DNA of 64,000 nucleotides. It comes from Oasisia sp. SBJ-2009. Its lineage: Eukaryota > Annelida > Polychaeta > Sabellida > Siboglinidae. Shown here in pieces: positions 49,393 through 63,881 of this stretch (position 1 is the stretch's first letter; each line of letters opens with the position of its first letter). The notes under the pieces were generated by a model. It did no database searches, had not been told where the DNA came from, and saw only the letters and a program-made list of their open reading frames with translations. The stretch is from NCBI GenBank assembly GCA_964017155.1, contig OZ024861.1, positions 23,892,713 through 23,956,712 of the forward strand, given 5' to 3'. A program made the position numbers and the translations under genes.

Positions 49393-50226
49393 TGTGCGTG
49401 TGCGTGTGCGTGTGCGTGTGCGTGTGCGTGTGCGTGTGCGTGTGCGTGTGCGTGTGCGTGTGCGTGTGCGTGTGCGTGTGCGTGTGCGTGTGCGTGTGCG
49501 TGTGCGTGTGCGTGTGCGTGTGCGTGTGCGTGTGCGTGTGCGTGTGCGTGTGCGTGTGCGTGTGCGTGTGCGTGTGCGTGTGCGTGTGCGTGTGCGTGTG
49601 CGTGTGCGTGTGCGTGTGCGTGTGCGTGTGCGTGTGCGTGTGCGTGTGCGTGTGCGTGTGCGTGTGCGTGTGCGTGTGCGTGTGCGTGTGCGTGTGCGTG
49701 TGCGTGTGCGTGTGCGTGTGCGTGTGCGTGTGCGTGTGCGTGTGCGTGTGCGTGTGCGTGTGCGTGTGCGTGTGCGTGTGCGTGTGCGTGTGCGTGTGCG
49801 TGTGCGTGTGCGTGTGCGTGTGCGTGTGCGTGTGCGTGTGCGTGTGCGTGTGCGTGTGCGTGTGCGTGTGCGTGTGCGTGTGCGTGTGCGTGTGCGTGTG
49901 CGTGTGCGTGTGCGTGTGCGTGTGCGTGTGCGTGTGCGTGTGCGTGTGCGTGTGCGTGTGCGTGTGCGTGTGCGTGTGCGTGTGCGTGTGCGTGTGCGTG
50001 TGCGTGTGCGTGTGCGTGTGCGTGTGCGTGTGCGTGTGCGTGTGCGTGTGCGTGTGCGTGTGCGTGTGCGTGTGCGTGTGCGTGTGCGTGTGCGTGTGCG
50101 TGTGCGTGTGCGTGTGCGTGTGCGTGTGCGTGTGCGTGTGCGTGTGCGTGTGCGTGTGCGTGTGCGTGTGCGTGTGCGTGTGCGTGTGCGTGTGCGTGTG
50201 CGTGTGCGTGTGCGTGTGCGTGTGCG
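49393..50226. repeat. Perfect (TGTGCG)n array, 139 copies
   Basis: 834 bp of uninterrupted TGTGCG hexamers, a strict purine/pyrimidine alternation. It passes into TGCGCG variants, (TCTG)n and (GAGC)n to about 50300. The long frames on both strands (Cys-Val, Ala-Cys, Arg-Val, Thr-Arg dipeptides) are artefacts. Confidence 0.99.
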
Positions 50227-50300
50227 CGTGCCCGTGCGCGTGCGCGTGCGCGTGTGTCTGTCTGTGCGCGCGAGCGAGCGAGCGAGCGAGTGAGTGAGTG

Positions 50301-50892
50301 AATGTGTGTCTGTATGCGGGCGTGCGTGTTTATGTTTTGTCATTTCCTGGCGCAAGTTTTAGCCAGGTGACGCGGGAAATCTTGAAATGAGCACGGATGG
50401 TCCAGCAATTGACAACGAAGAAGGCGGAGCCGTTTGTCATTCTTCGCTGTCACACACTGCTGACTGCATAACACAGAAGAGAAACGATCAGCGACAGGGA
50501 CAAAAACGCCGGAAAAGACACTCGACAAATTACCCAAGTGGAACGTTGGTTGTTTTATGTGCAACAACTAGACGCCTACGCTATGATTAGGTTTTATGTC
50601 CACACAGGGTCCCGCACAGCCGTCGTAAAGTAAAGTTTCTAAGAAACGACCGACGACAAACAAACGCAGTTACGACCTTGTCTTGACAGTGATAAACTAG
50701 AATAGAAATGTCGTCCTCTAACCAGAGCAAAGGTGTTGAAAAACTCCATTCAGTGAAGTTTAGTTACTTCAAAACGGTGATCGTAAATTAACATCAACTG
50801 CTGCGCACACGTGTTGTAAACAAACAATTAAGCTGTAAAGAAACCTTATTATTTGTGCTATAAACCAATATATGAGTCTCTGTTTGTTTGTG
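50301..50892. other. Non-coding sequence
   Basis: No supported feature. Confidence 0.5.
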
Positions 50893-51590
50893 TCTCTATG
50901 GCCCCCTGTCATCTCCCATAATCACTGTCTCTCTATGGCCCCCTGTCATCTCCCATAATCACTGTCTCTCTATGGCCCCCTGTCATCTCCCATAATCACT
51001 GTCTCTCTATGGCCCCCTGTCATCTCCCATAATCACTGTCTCTCTATGGCCCCCTGTCGTCTCCCATGATCACTGTCTCTTTATGGCCCCCTGTCGTCTC
51101 CCATGATCACTGTCTCTCTATGGCCCCCTGTCATCTCCCATGATCACTGTCTCTCTATGGCCCCCTGTCGTCTCCCATGATCACTGTCTCTCTATGGCCC
51201 CCTGTCGTCTCCCATGATCACTGTCTCTCTATGGCCCCCTGTCGTCTCCCATGATCACTGTCTCTCTATGGCCCCCTGACGTCTCCCATGATCACTGTCT
51301 CTCAATGGCCTCCTGTCGTCTCCCATGATCACTGTCTCTCTATGGCCCCCTGTCGTCTCCCATAATCACTGTCTCTCTATGGCCCCTGTCGTCTCACATA
51401 ATCATTGTCTCTCTATGGCCTCCTGTCGTCTCCCGTGATCACTATCTCTATATGGCCCCCTGTCATCTCCCATAATCACTGTCTCTCTCTATGGCCCCTG
51501 TCGTCTCACACAATCACTGTCTCTCTATGGCCCCCTGTCGTCTCCCATGATCACTGTCTCTCTATGGCCCCCTGTCATCTCCATAATCTC
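50893..51590. repeat. 37-bp minisatellite, about 19 copies
   Basis: The unit contains TATGGCCCCCTGTCATCTCC followed by CATAATCACTGTCTCTC. CATAATC units dominate the left and GTCGTCTCCCATGATC units the middle. It runs straight into the CT tract. Confidence 0.97.
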
Positions 51591-51626
51591 TCTCTCTCTC
51601 TATATATATATATCTCTATATATATA

Positions 51627-51692
<66 letters not shown>

Positions 51693-51700
51693 TCTCTCTA

Positions 51701-51747
<47 letters not shown>
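51580..51747. repeat. (CT)n microsatellite with TATA stretch
   Basis: CT dinucleotides broken by TATATATAT at 51601-51627 and by CTAT units. It abuts the 5' end of the LINE. Confidence 0.97.
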
Positions 51748-54754
<3,007 letters not shown>

Positions 54755-55246
54755 GGGTAGAGACGCTGATTGGCTCTCAGGCCAACTATGAAATAAAAAT
54801 TTAAATAACGATATAGTTTTACAAGATAATAATATCATTTGAAAAGTATTCACCATTGAACTTATATTAACACAACAGTAAGTAAAAATTCAAATTTACC
54901 GTTGTTTATAAACTAAGAATTACGGCAGGATTAACCAGTATCCGTGAGGTGGCAGCATTGTCTAGCCCGACACGGATAGCATACAAATTAAATAAGGAAA
55001 CCTTTTGATCAAATAATGCTGTATTATAAAAACTATTAAAAATTTAACTTATATTAACCCAAAATAAATAGAAATACAAATTTGCAGTTGTTTATAAAAA
55101 AAATATTACGGCAGTGTCCGTGAGGTGGCAGCATTTTATAGATCACGCGGATACCAAACAAAAGCCGGCAAATGTCACCAGACTGTCTTCTCGGCGTAGT
55201 TCCGCAGCCGACCGACAGTCGGTTAAGCGAGACTATGACATTTCCT
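54755..55246. repeat. Unclassified interspersed repeat B, copy 2
   Basis: Same orientation as 48885-49268. It carries an internal direct duplication: the part with AACTTATATTAACACAA, TTGTTTATAAAC and TCCGTGAGGTGGCAGCATT (about 54855-54960) recurs at about 55037-55136. Ends in GTTAAGCGAGACTATGAC. Confidence 0.75.
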
Positions 55247-55283
55247 GGAAACAATCAAGTCTGATCACACAATGCAATCTTTT

Positions 55284-55611
55284 CAGTGGCTCAGGGGTAG
55301 AGCTTCGGACTCTCGACTACGAGAACCCGGGTTCGAATCCTGGCTGCGGCGTTAAAACCTTGGGCAAGTGTTTTCACTCTACATTGCTCCAGTTCACTCA
55401 GCTGAATTAAATGAGTACCTGGCTATAGACAGTGGTGGATATGTGTACGAGCAGCCTTCGCGCATTAATTGTAGCATATGGCTGGATGCTTCCCAGAGAA
55501 GCCGAGATGGTGTCTGAGTGAACAGGTCTGTCAGGGAAGTAAAGTGTAAAGCGCTTTGAACGGTCCTGAGGATTGGATATTGCGCTATATAAGAACTGCC
55601 TTTACTTTACT
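55284..55611 (+). mobile_element. tRNA-derived SINE, copy E
   Basis: Best-preserved copy. The A-box-like head is GTGGCTCAGGGGTAGAGCTT and the B box is GGGTTCGAATCC. The body contains CCTTGGGCAAGTGTTTTCAC, CCTGGCTATAGACAGTGGTG and GCTGGATGCTTCCCAGAGAA, ending GCGCTATATAAGAACTGCC and TTTACTTTAC. The tRNA-like head is not a functional tRNA: no matching acceptor stem is visible. Confidence 0.95.
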
Positions 55612-56589
55612 CATAAAAACATTGATGCCTTGAACAGTATTGTTACTATTTTTATTACTATTTAATGGCTACATCTCTTAATGGTTATATCTCCCAGTGC
55701 ATGCCAAATAAAAGAGGGTTTTATGGTTCCCCTCAAATCAAAAAGTCCGACATTCCTTGAATGTGCACCAGACATACGACTATTTTCATATTTAATAGCA
55801 GGAACCTAGAATTTAGGTAGGCAGAATACTGAATGGAACAGCCAGATAATGTTGGTAAAAGGACAAGTCGTGCCGCTGCCCCCCCCCCCTCCCCCCGTTA
55901 AACCCTGTAGCCCGGGGGATAGGGGTACGAAACCGTACCGTTATGGTTATGTAACAGTGGCGCCGCTCTGTGGCTTGATGCGACAACGCCATTGGTCGAC
56001 CCACTCTCTGCTCTTCTGAACACGTGCTTTTCAAGCGGACGAGAAGGGCAGAACAGCAATGGCTACTTGCTAACCATTCACGTACAGGTGCAAATCTGTG
56101 GTTGTTCTTATGTGGAATAAGGTTTAGGTTTAGTGTTAAGGTTGAAGGTACTGTTGACAAGATTGACGTTAGGTGTTTTACAAGCATTTATACGTGAGTG
56201 GTTAGCAAGTATAGCCACCTCCGTTGAATGCCGCCTTTTCGTAGATGTTTATGAAGGTGATGTGGCTGTGGAAGATTCAAAAGACCAATTAGTATTACCT
56301 ATTGGCAATGTTACGTAAGTTTAACTTATCATATGGAACACTAGTTTTTCAAAACCGGTTTCCAACTGGCTGTCAACTTCAATATCCCCGTATTACTGTT
56401 ACGCTCTGCATGACGTATTTATTAAGATTTATTTATGGGGATATTGAATTTGGCAGCCATTTTGAAAAATGGCCGTCGCATGCCCAGTTGCCCGTTGCAT
56501 GCCCAGTTTTTTTTAAAGTTCTACCTAGTAGAATTTTTTAGCCATATGTATATATATTATTCAAATCAACAGTCAAACTTTCTTAAGTA
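55612..56589. other. Non-coding sequence
   Basis: A C-rich stretch lies at about 55879-55896; no gene seen. Confidence 0.45.
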
Positions 56590-57083
56590 CGAATATGTCT
56601 AAATATCCGGGTGGTGTTTCTGCTCATGCGCGATAAATGTAAAATAATCAGTGCTGCAAAATACAAACCATTTATAATAATAAATGCCACGGGGTGTTAT
56701 TTAAGTTTGCTTTCCTGCGGTGATTAGTATGGCATGAAGAGTTGTTTAAAATGTAATTCGATAAATTAAAATATTACGTTTGTTTGCATCGTTGTCACAG
56801 ATTATGGCGCACTGAGGTCATGTGATTTGCGTTTGCTATAAAACATGTCCCCAAAAACTGTTTGCCTCGTGCTAATTTGAGACAAATACCTTTGCTGACA
56901 GTTTATACACGTCCTTTTGCCCGCAGTGCTCGATATATATCAGACTAAAGATGTATTTAATATATGAGATTCAGCGGGAAGCGTTAACGTTTTTAATGCA
57001 TGGTAACTAATGACAACGACTGAATCGCGCATGCGCAGAAACGTCACCAGAATATTATTTTACGCACGGAATAATGTGCTACA
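56590..57083. mobile_element. MITE with long TIRs, copy 2
   Basis: Diverged homologue of 8762-9222 in the same orientation. Shared blocks are ATGCGCGATAAATGTAAAAT, AATATTACGTTTGTTTGCAT (first copy ATTACGTTTGTTTAAATCAT), GTCATGTGATTT, CTGTTTGCCTCG and CGCGCATGCGCAGAAACGTC. The outer TIR parts are more decayed than in copy 1. Confidence 0.8.
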
Positions 57084-57529
57084 ATGCATTGAACACAACA
57101 TGTATACTTGCGAACTTGCAGGCGATTAAAAAAGGAAATAAAATGCTGAAGGCCAATAATTGGATAATGATTAGTGTGGTTACGTATTCCTCATTCTTGG
57201 AATTGTAACAAAAACGAGACTCTCGAGTCTCGAGTGATCTCGTCGCATTGATACTGTAGTTAGTCTGACATGGCAAGTTTAGCTTCTTCGTTACAGGAAT
57301 CTGGCCGAGCAGGGAAGTGATACTTTGCACAGCGGTTATGTAGCTGGCATGCGTAATAACGGCGAATATAATACTTAGAGTTCTGTAATAGGTGGGGACC
57401 AGACCGCCACTCAACTCGCCGATGGCCTACATTTTAGAATCACGCGAGATGGTTAAATCAAGGTGAAAGAATGCTTTGAAGAAGATCACTGCTATGTCGG
57501 CCAGATTGCTTTTTAGTTTAGGTATTAAT
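57084..57529. other. Non-coding sequence
   Basis: No supported feature. Confidence 0.45.
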
Positions 57530-57715
57530 GGACTTAAGTCAGTTCGTTTAGACTATTCATTTTTAAACAAAGTGCTGTATTTTATTTAACCGATTAAGAA
57601 TACTAGTTAAGATAGATACGACTCTAAAGTCATTTCGTTAGGCTTTTGCTTTTAATTTATAAACAAAGTGCCGTATTTGATTGAACCAATTATGGATACT
57701 AGTTAAGATATTTAC
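57530..57715. repeat. Tandem duplication, about 90 bp twice
   Basis: Both copies carry AAACAAAGTGC(T/C)GTATTT and ATACTAGTTAAGATA near their ends; they are diverged in between. Confidence 0.8.
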
Positions 57716-58084
57716 ATATGACTTACTCTGTCCCTTCTCCCTGATAATTATCAGCGGCAGCGGTTTCATGAAAAGGAAATGAAATTAATAGTTCGAGAAG
57801 AAGACGGAGAAGTTCTCAGCCAGTGTGATGGCTATGGCTATGGCATACGATCGTGATGTATGACAAGAAGTATAAGCTATACTCCAATGTTGGGTGGACG
57901 GCACTAGAAAACTCCCCCTGCTTGTCAAACACGACCTGTCTCGCTCATTGCCAAAATATAAACTTTTCATTATAATAATGTTACATGGGGTTAAATGCAC
58001 CACATATTTGTAAATGTCATGAACATTTATATTTGATTTGTCTTTTGATCGGAGTCAGCATATTTCTAACTGTACAGTTCGGTA

Positions 58085-58440
58085 CTGTACTGTACGGTAC
58101 GGAATAGTACAATACAGTCAGCGTCATGAGTGATATGCCGACAAACTACGTTATGGACAACGTCATGGCTATTATGCCACCAAACTGAATGACACACTCA
58201 AAACAACAGGTGTTATGTCGTCAAACTGTACGGTATAATCAATGTCATGGGTGTTATGTCGTCAAATTATACACAGACAATTAACGTCATATGTGTTGTG
58301 CCGTAAAACGGTATGGTACAGTCAACGTTATGGGTGCTATGCCACCCAAGTGTATGGTGCAATCAATGTCATTGTCATCAAACTGTACGGTATAGTCAAC
58401 GTCACGGTTAGGTCGTCAAACTATACAGTATTCGAATGGT
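58085..58440. repeat. Degenerate minisatellite, about 41-bp period
   Basis: About eight diverged units of the type CAAACTGTACGGTATAGTCA followed by ACGTCATGGGTGTTATG(T/C)CG. The array ends 17 bp from the LTR. Confidence 0.8.
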
Positions 58441-58457
58441 TTTCGCAGCGAGGTTTA

Positions 58458-58683
58458 TGAAACGTGTCGTCTTGGCCTGACATCTGTGTAGTCGGATTGT
58501 CCGACTCATCTCGCATTCATGCATATCTGATTCGACACCAGAAGTACTGAACAAATCACTTTATTACAATTACAAGCAGAGAGAGAGGGATAACACTGAT
58601 CGACCTCGAGTCTCGTCATCTTCCAAGACTGATCTCATAACTGTATATGTCGTTCTATGCACTTGCATTGGCATACCATCACA
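58458..58683 (-). repeat. LTR (3' LTR of the element)
   Basis: 226 bp, with TG...CA ends on the minus strand. It contains ATATGTCGTTCTATGCACTT on the plus strand and a plus-strand TTTATT (AATAAA on the coding strand), a likely polyadenylation signal. Confidence 0.95.
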
Positions 58684-58800
58684 TCCCTCTTTCTTCAAAA
58701 CATAAAGACAAAATAACTAACTTACCAATGTCCGTATGTAAGAGAAATCAAATCATTATTCTAACTATTAGCCATAATGTTCGTGTAAACTAGAACACAA

Positions 58801-59529
58801 TTACAGGTCCAATCGTTGTGGGCGTTTCACTCGTCTTCCGGAGCTAGTGTATTGTTCCGGTTGTGGAAGCTGGAAACGGACTGACTTCTTCTGGGGTAAC
58901 ACGGAGTTACACGGAGGTGGTACGACTTGCATGTCGTCTCTTCGCGTCAAGTCGGCTGTATCGTCCACATTGTCTTGTTGGAACGTATGTCGCTCAGTCG
59001 TCTCACGGAGGAGACGACGGTTACGCCTAAGGACATTGCCTGTCGGAGTCAAGACGTTGTACGACCGCGGCTGTACATCAGTTAATATCACCTTGGCAGG
59101 CTGCCAGGTGTCTGTCTGAGTGTCTCTCACACGAACGTCCTGTCCGGGTATTAGCGGTGCAAGTGGTTGCATAGCTCGCTTATCATGGTTAAGACGTTGG
59201 ATTTCTTGCCTCTCGGCGAGACGACGTCTGATTTCGTCTTTCGACCAGTGTTCATTTCTGATGATCACGTGGAGGTTCGATTTGTACTTGCGGGCATTTA
59301 GCATCTCTGCCGGTGACGGTAAGTGGCTGTCGATTGGTGTGGATCTCAACGCGAGCAGTGCTTTCTGCGGGTTGGATCTCGACATCGCTGCCTTCTTCAG
59401 GGTATACTTCACCGTCTGAACTTGACGTTCGATGAATCCATTCGATTGTGGGAAGTGTGGGCTGGACGTTACGTGGTCGAAACCACTCGGCGGCGAAGTT
59501 TCGAAAAGCCTGACTGCTATAGTGTCCAC
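58801..59529 (-). pseudogene. Integrase C-terminal part
   Basis: The minus frame starts within the integrase core (HFPQSNGFIERQVQTVK, where the Glu is the third core acidic residue) and carries on into the C-terminal domain (DVRVRDTQTDTWQPAKVIL, then VLRRNRRLLRETT). The latter is the usual GPY/F-like DNA-binding end of K02A2.6-like Gypsy integrases. It ends at a stop 118 bp before the 3' LTR. It is out of frame with the preceding integrase piece, so an indel lies near 59470-59500. Confidence 0.85.
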
Positions 59530-59611
59530 CGTTGTCGCTCACAACCTTGCTTGGCGATCCATTCTCCGCAAACACCTCACTCATCTTCGATATGATGCGG
59601 TCACTCGTCAC
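59252..59611 (-). pseudogene. Integrase core fragment
   Basis: The minus frame contains SEVFAENGSPSKVVSDNGGH followed by YSSQAFRNFAAEW, the block around the second core Asp (SDNG). It then goes out of register with the family, where the C-terminal frame takes over. It is separated from the upstream frame by a stop and a shift around 59612-59714. Confidence 0.8.
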
Positions 59612-59713
59612 TTTCCCCTCGATGCGGTAGACAAAAGGGAATTTCGAGTAGTAGTCACAGATGAGAAGATACGTGTCCTCTCGTATGGCAAACAGGTCTG
59701 TGCCGACGATCTG

Positions 59714-60850
59714 TCACGGACGTGTCGGTAACTCATGCTGCATCAGCGGCTCGTGCGCCTGACGTTTCTGTTGACACGCATCGCACTTACTCACGATGAC
59801 GTCGATATCCTTGTTGATCGACTTCCAGTAGACACAGGACCTCGCTCGTAGCCGGGTCTTCTCTATGCCCTGGTGAGCCTCGTGCAGTTTGCTCAACACT
59901 TCCGCCTGTAGACTTAGGGGAATCACCAGACGGTCGCCCTTCATGATAAGACCGTCCTCAACTGCCAACTCGTCTCGGCATGACCAGTAGGGTCGCAACG
60001 GTGCAGCTAGGTGGTGTTGGCTATCTGGCCATCCATCCACGATGACGGCTCTCAGCGCACACAGTTCATCGTAGGCCTGTGTCGCCTCTCTGATCGACTG
60101 TAGTTTCTGCGTTGAAAACTGTACGAATGACACTTGTATGTCAAGGTCGATCTGCGTCGACTCGCTACTCGGTTGTCTTGACATGGCGTCGGCCAGCATC
60201 ATTTGCTTTCCTGGCTTGTAGCGTAACACAAAGTCATACGGTTGTACTCGCAGGAACATTCTCTGTAATCTCTGCGGTGCTGCTGCAAGGTTCTTCAAGT
60301 TGAACATCTCGAGAGGTTTGTGGTCCGACTCGAGAACGAACGATTTTCCGTAGACATACATGTGGAACCTCTCGCAGCCGAAGACGACTGCGAGCATCTC
60401 ACGTTCAATGTTGGCGTATCGCTGTTCGCAATCACTAAGTGACTTGCTGGCAAACGCGATGGGCTTCCCGTGTTGAATGAGAACGGCGCCGAGTCCTCGG
60501 CTGGAGGCGTCGACCTGGATGACACTCTCAGCCTGTGGGTCGAAGTACGCAAGGGTCACTTCACGACAGATGAGAGACTTCGTCGCTTCAAACGCTGCGT
60601 TGTGAGATTCCGCCCAGATGAACTCGGCGTCCTTCTTCACTAGATCACGCAGGGTTGCGGTTTGCTGCGACAGGTTTGGAATGAATGGCGACATGTACGT
60701 GGCTATGCCCAGAAATTCCTGAAGCTGTGCGACGTTTTGCGGTGCTTTCATTCGCTGGATGTCCGCGGCTCTGCCTGGGTCTGGACGTACGCCGTCTGCG
60801 CTGAATTCCAACCCGAAGAGAACTTCATGTTCGCCTGTTTGATGTCGCAT
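59714..60850 (-). pseudogene. RNase H and integrase zinc-binding part
   Basis: A 378-codon frame. FLGIATYMSPFIPNLS (about residues 46-61) is the RT thumb/connection. VIQVDASSRGLGAVL (about 110-124) starts RNase H with its first Asp; ERFHMYVYG, SDHKPLEMF and DAMSRQ follow. HEAHQGIEKTRLRARSCVYW with CDACQ near the end is the HHCC zinc-binding domain of integrase. It begins in a different frame from the RT part (break near 60840) and ends at a stop at 59714. Confidence 0.88.
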
Positions 60851-62358
60851 TTATCAATGTTGAACACCAGCCCATGCTGCAGTGCTACTCTCATCAAGTT
60901 GTGCAGATGTTTGTCGTGTTCGGCTTCTGTCTTCCCGAACACACCCACGTCGTCAGCAATACTTATCGTTCCCGGGCACTTCTCAAGGATGCAGTCCATC
61001 CTCTCCTGGAACACGTCTTGGCTGAGGTTCAGGCCAAACGGTAGTCTTCTGAAACAATACCGGCCGAAGGGACTGTTGAACGTTGTCAGACGCTTAGACT
61101 CGTCGTCTAACTGCACGGACCAGTATCCGTGACGTGCGTCTAGCTTGGAGAAGATCATTGACCCAGCAAGCTTGTGGGTAATTTCCTCCAAGGTCGGTGT
61201 TGGGTAGTGCGGACGCTTGATAGCTGTGTTCAAGTCTTTGGGATCCAAGCAGATGCGCAACTTTCCGTTCGACTTCCTGCTGTATACGATGCTAGATACC
61301 CAATCTGTAGGCTCCTCGACCTTCTCGATCACCCCGAGTTCTACCATCTGGTTGATCTCATTCCTCACGTCGTCTTTGATGTGGATCGGACATCGTCTGG
61401 GCGCATGTACGACAGGGGTCACAGCAGGGTCTAGTGTGATGTGGAACGTTTCGCGGAACTTGCCGATGCCCTTAAAACAATCTGGATACAGCCGCTGGAG
61501 ATCTTCCTTCGAGTTCAACGGCGGTGGATCTTCGCTGACTGCACAGTTCAAGGTCACCAAGTTGAGCTTGCGGCAGGAAGGTAGTCCCAAGATCACTGGA
61601 CCTGGCGTGTCAGCAACAAAGAACTCTGCTTCGTGTGTGGTTGTCTCATGCACACACTTCAGTCGCGTAGTACCGTACTGCCGGATCAATTGTCCGTTGT
61701 AGGCAGTTAGGATCGTGTCTCGATGCTCAAGGCTGCCTCGCACAGGTATTCCTTCTGTGTCGATGTTTGACGGGTACATGCGCTGGAACGTCCTCAGCGG
61801 CATTACGTTACCCTGCGCACCTGTGTCGACCTTGACACGAAGTGTCGCTGGGATGTCAGGCCTGTCTTTCAGCGTGATCCTGAGAGTCGCATATACCTCG
61901 TCCCTCTCGACGGCATTGATGTTGACGGTATTAAAAGCAAGCGGCTCGAAGTTGTCGCTGAGCTGTTCGAATCTGGCGTCTTGACTGATGGAGTGAACAC
62001 CACCCCGTTGGCGCTCATCTCGGTTGGTCCTTCGTCTTGACCTAGCTCGGGATCTTGGTCGCCCAGAAGAGTGTCGTCTTCCTCCGGCGCCAGACGTCCA
62101 ACCTGTAGCCTGCCGACATACTCGCTGCCAGTGATTGAGTTTCCCACATGCGTTACACTTACTGCCCTCTGCTGGACATCGATCTGTGGGCGCATGATGA
62201 TGACGTCCACATTTTGCACATGTAGGTGCCTCCTCTCGACGTCCGCTTGGCTCTCCGCGACCGGCTGACGTGACTGATGCTGCTAGCGTCTCCTGAGAAC
62301 TGCTGCATGTTGGCCAGTGTTGCTTCATGCGTTCTAGCAACGTCCATCGCCGCGTCAA
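60748..62358 (-). pseudogene. Zinc knuckles, protease and reverse transcriptase part
   Basis: A 536-codon open frame whose first residues are not the true start. It has two zinc knuckles (about 47-61, CX2CX4HX5C; 68-81, CX2CX4HX4C), then a basic SR/RR-rich stretch and an aspartic protease motif (VDTGAQGNV, Asp 177). RT follows with LRICLDPKDLN, FSKLDARHGYW (Asp 405) and the catalytic box IADD (466-469). The usual residue before the ADD-type pair is Tyr or Phe, so the ISIADDV form is slightly unusual. Frame is lost after about 60850. Confidence 0.9.
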
Positions 62359-62841
62359 GTGTTAGTGTCTCATTACGGCACAGTAGCTTTTCTTGCACTT
62401 TCCCGTGCCGGACACCCACTACTAACTGTTCGATCAACCTCTCATCGGTTTCTGTAGTATCACGGAACTTGCATTTACGCGCCTGCGTCTTGCAGCGTGT
62501 CATGAATTCGTCAACTCTCTCAGAACTCAACTGCCTGAATTTTTGCAGATGAAAACGGCTCAGCCTGTAATTAGACTTGGGTTCTATCAGAGCCTGGAAT
62601 TTAGCCCAAATGACCTCAACGTCTTTCTTATCAATTTCACTGAGGTCCCAAGTATTGTACATTCGCCGACCCTCCTGTCCTACCCATAGCAGGATGTAGG
62701 TCACTCGTTCACTCTGCCCTTTTCAGCAAAGGGCCCACTGAAAATCAGTTCGCAATATTGACGGAATGAACGAAACTCCGTGGGTAAATCAGTGGCTAAC
62801 CAGTTCATGCGGGGCGGCTCTATACCTGACAGATCAGCCAT
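62220..62841 (-). pseudogene. Gag-like N-terminal part
   Basis: A start codon at 62841 (CAGCCAT on the plus strand) opens MADLSGIEPPRMNWLATDLP and runs to a TGA near 62702. The next part, in another frame, contains TYILLWVGQEGRRMYNTWDL and RFHLQKFRQLSSERVDEFMT followed by RCKTQARKC. That is the capsid-type (retrotransposon gag) pattern of K02A2.6-like Gypsy elements. A second frame change near 62230-62250 links to the zinc-knuckle frame. One or both changes are indel damage; a programmed shift cannot be excluded for the second. Confidence 0.8.
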
Positions 62842-62981
62842 GGCTGTCTATTAATGGCAATGTCTATCACTTACTCAGTGAGAACAAATCGGAGCTGGCC
62901 AGCGTCGACTCGGCGGTGCCGCGTGCGTGTTGACTTATTTACGAATGTCGAAAGCGCCGGATTCAACCGTAGCTGCCACCA

Positions 62982-63172
62982 TGAAACGTGTCGACGTCAT
63001 CTCGCATTCATACATATCTGATTCGACACCAGAAGTACTGAACAAATCACTTTATTACAATTACAAGCAGAGAGATGGATAACACTGATCGACCTCGAGT
63101 CTCGTCATCCTCCAAGACTGATCTCATAACTGTATATGTCGTTCTATGCACTTGCATTGGCATACCATCACA
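62982..63172 (-). repeat. LTR (5' LTR of the element), internally deleted
   Basis: Near-identical to 58458-58683 except that about 36 bp (TTGGCCTGACATCTGTGTAG and its right flank) is missing after TGAAACGTGTCG. Confidence 0.93.
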
Positions 63173-63881
63173 CGTCCTCCAATTTCACAGATTGCAGACC
63201 ATGCAAAGTGGATGAGAGAATAGGGAAAACAATTAACAACAAAACAGAGCTGCCAATATTACTAACAACAACAGTAGTACAAAAGGTAGAAAGGTAAAAA
63301 AGTAGTAATGTTGAGATAGTCAACTAACTAATTATACGGTGTCAATTAGTAATAACAATAAATAAATAAAATTAGGCAAACTACAACAAAATAGCAGGGA
63401 TGTCATAGTAACAGGTTTCCTTAAAATGACCACAGTTTCCCTAGGCTTTCATGTCCCCCTAAACAGAATTAGTTTGGTAATTTCATGTATTATTGCTGGT
63501 CATGCAATTTACATATGACTAATGTTTTAAAACTATTAATTTCCTAAATTAATGGCAGTGGAACATAAATATGTTCGCAACGATATAACCTAAGCTATAT
63601 ATTGTATAATCAGTGGAAAGAGACTCCGGATCTTGTTTTCTGTCGGTTGGTACAGTTGTACGCTTTGCAGAAAATAATTCCATACTTGCTATTTCACAAT
63701 GACTGTTGTAGCCAGCAGGGTTAACGTTGCTCACGTCAGTGTCAACCACCGAACTGTCCAGTGTTTGGGTTCTATATACTCCAGGTCACAGTCCTTCCCC
63801 TAATGACTAAGCTGGAGGCTACAGCCTATCCCACTGGATCATTATTCACATTGCCAAGGAACCACAGTGACAACTATTTAG
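63173..63881. other. Sequence between LTR copies
   Basis: 709 bp, AT-rich, no retrotransposon coding similarity seen. It may be host DNA between two insertions or a decayed interior of a second element. Confidence 0.4.

Larger units (their letters stand above)
58458..63172 (-). mobile_element. Ty3/Gypsy-type LTR retrotransposon, degraded
   Basis: A 4.7-kb element read on the minus strand. The 3' LTR is 58458-58683 (226 bp) and the 5' LTR is 62982-63172 (191 bp); on the minus strand both start TGTGATGG and end ACGTTTCA. The 5' LTR lacks about 36 bp near its inner end. A purine tract (GAAGAAAGAGGGA) sits right before the 3' LTR, and TGGTGGCAGC just inside the 5' LTR is a possible primer-binding site. 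Order of coding parts is gag, zinc knuckles, protease, RT, RNase H, integrase, typical of Ty3/Gypsy (K02A2.6-like annotations). Flanking bases (GTTTA and CGTCC) do not match, so no target-site duplication is seen. Several frame breaks make it inactive. Confidence 0.93.

Noticed and set aside
49300..50355. Frames reading Thr-Arg, Ala-Cys, Cys-Val and Arg-Val dipeptides
   Set aside because: Translations of the hexanucleotide array.
55284..55360. tRNA gene
   Set aside because: A and B boxes are present, but the acceptor and other stems do not pair and the sequence continues into a repeated SINE body seen at 28754 and 29284.
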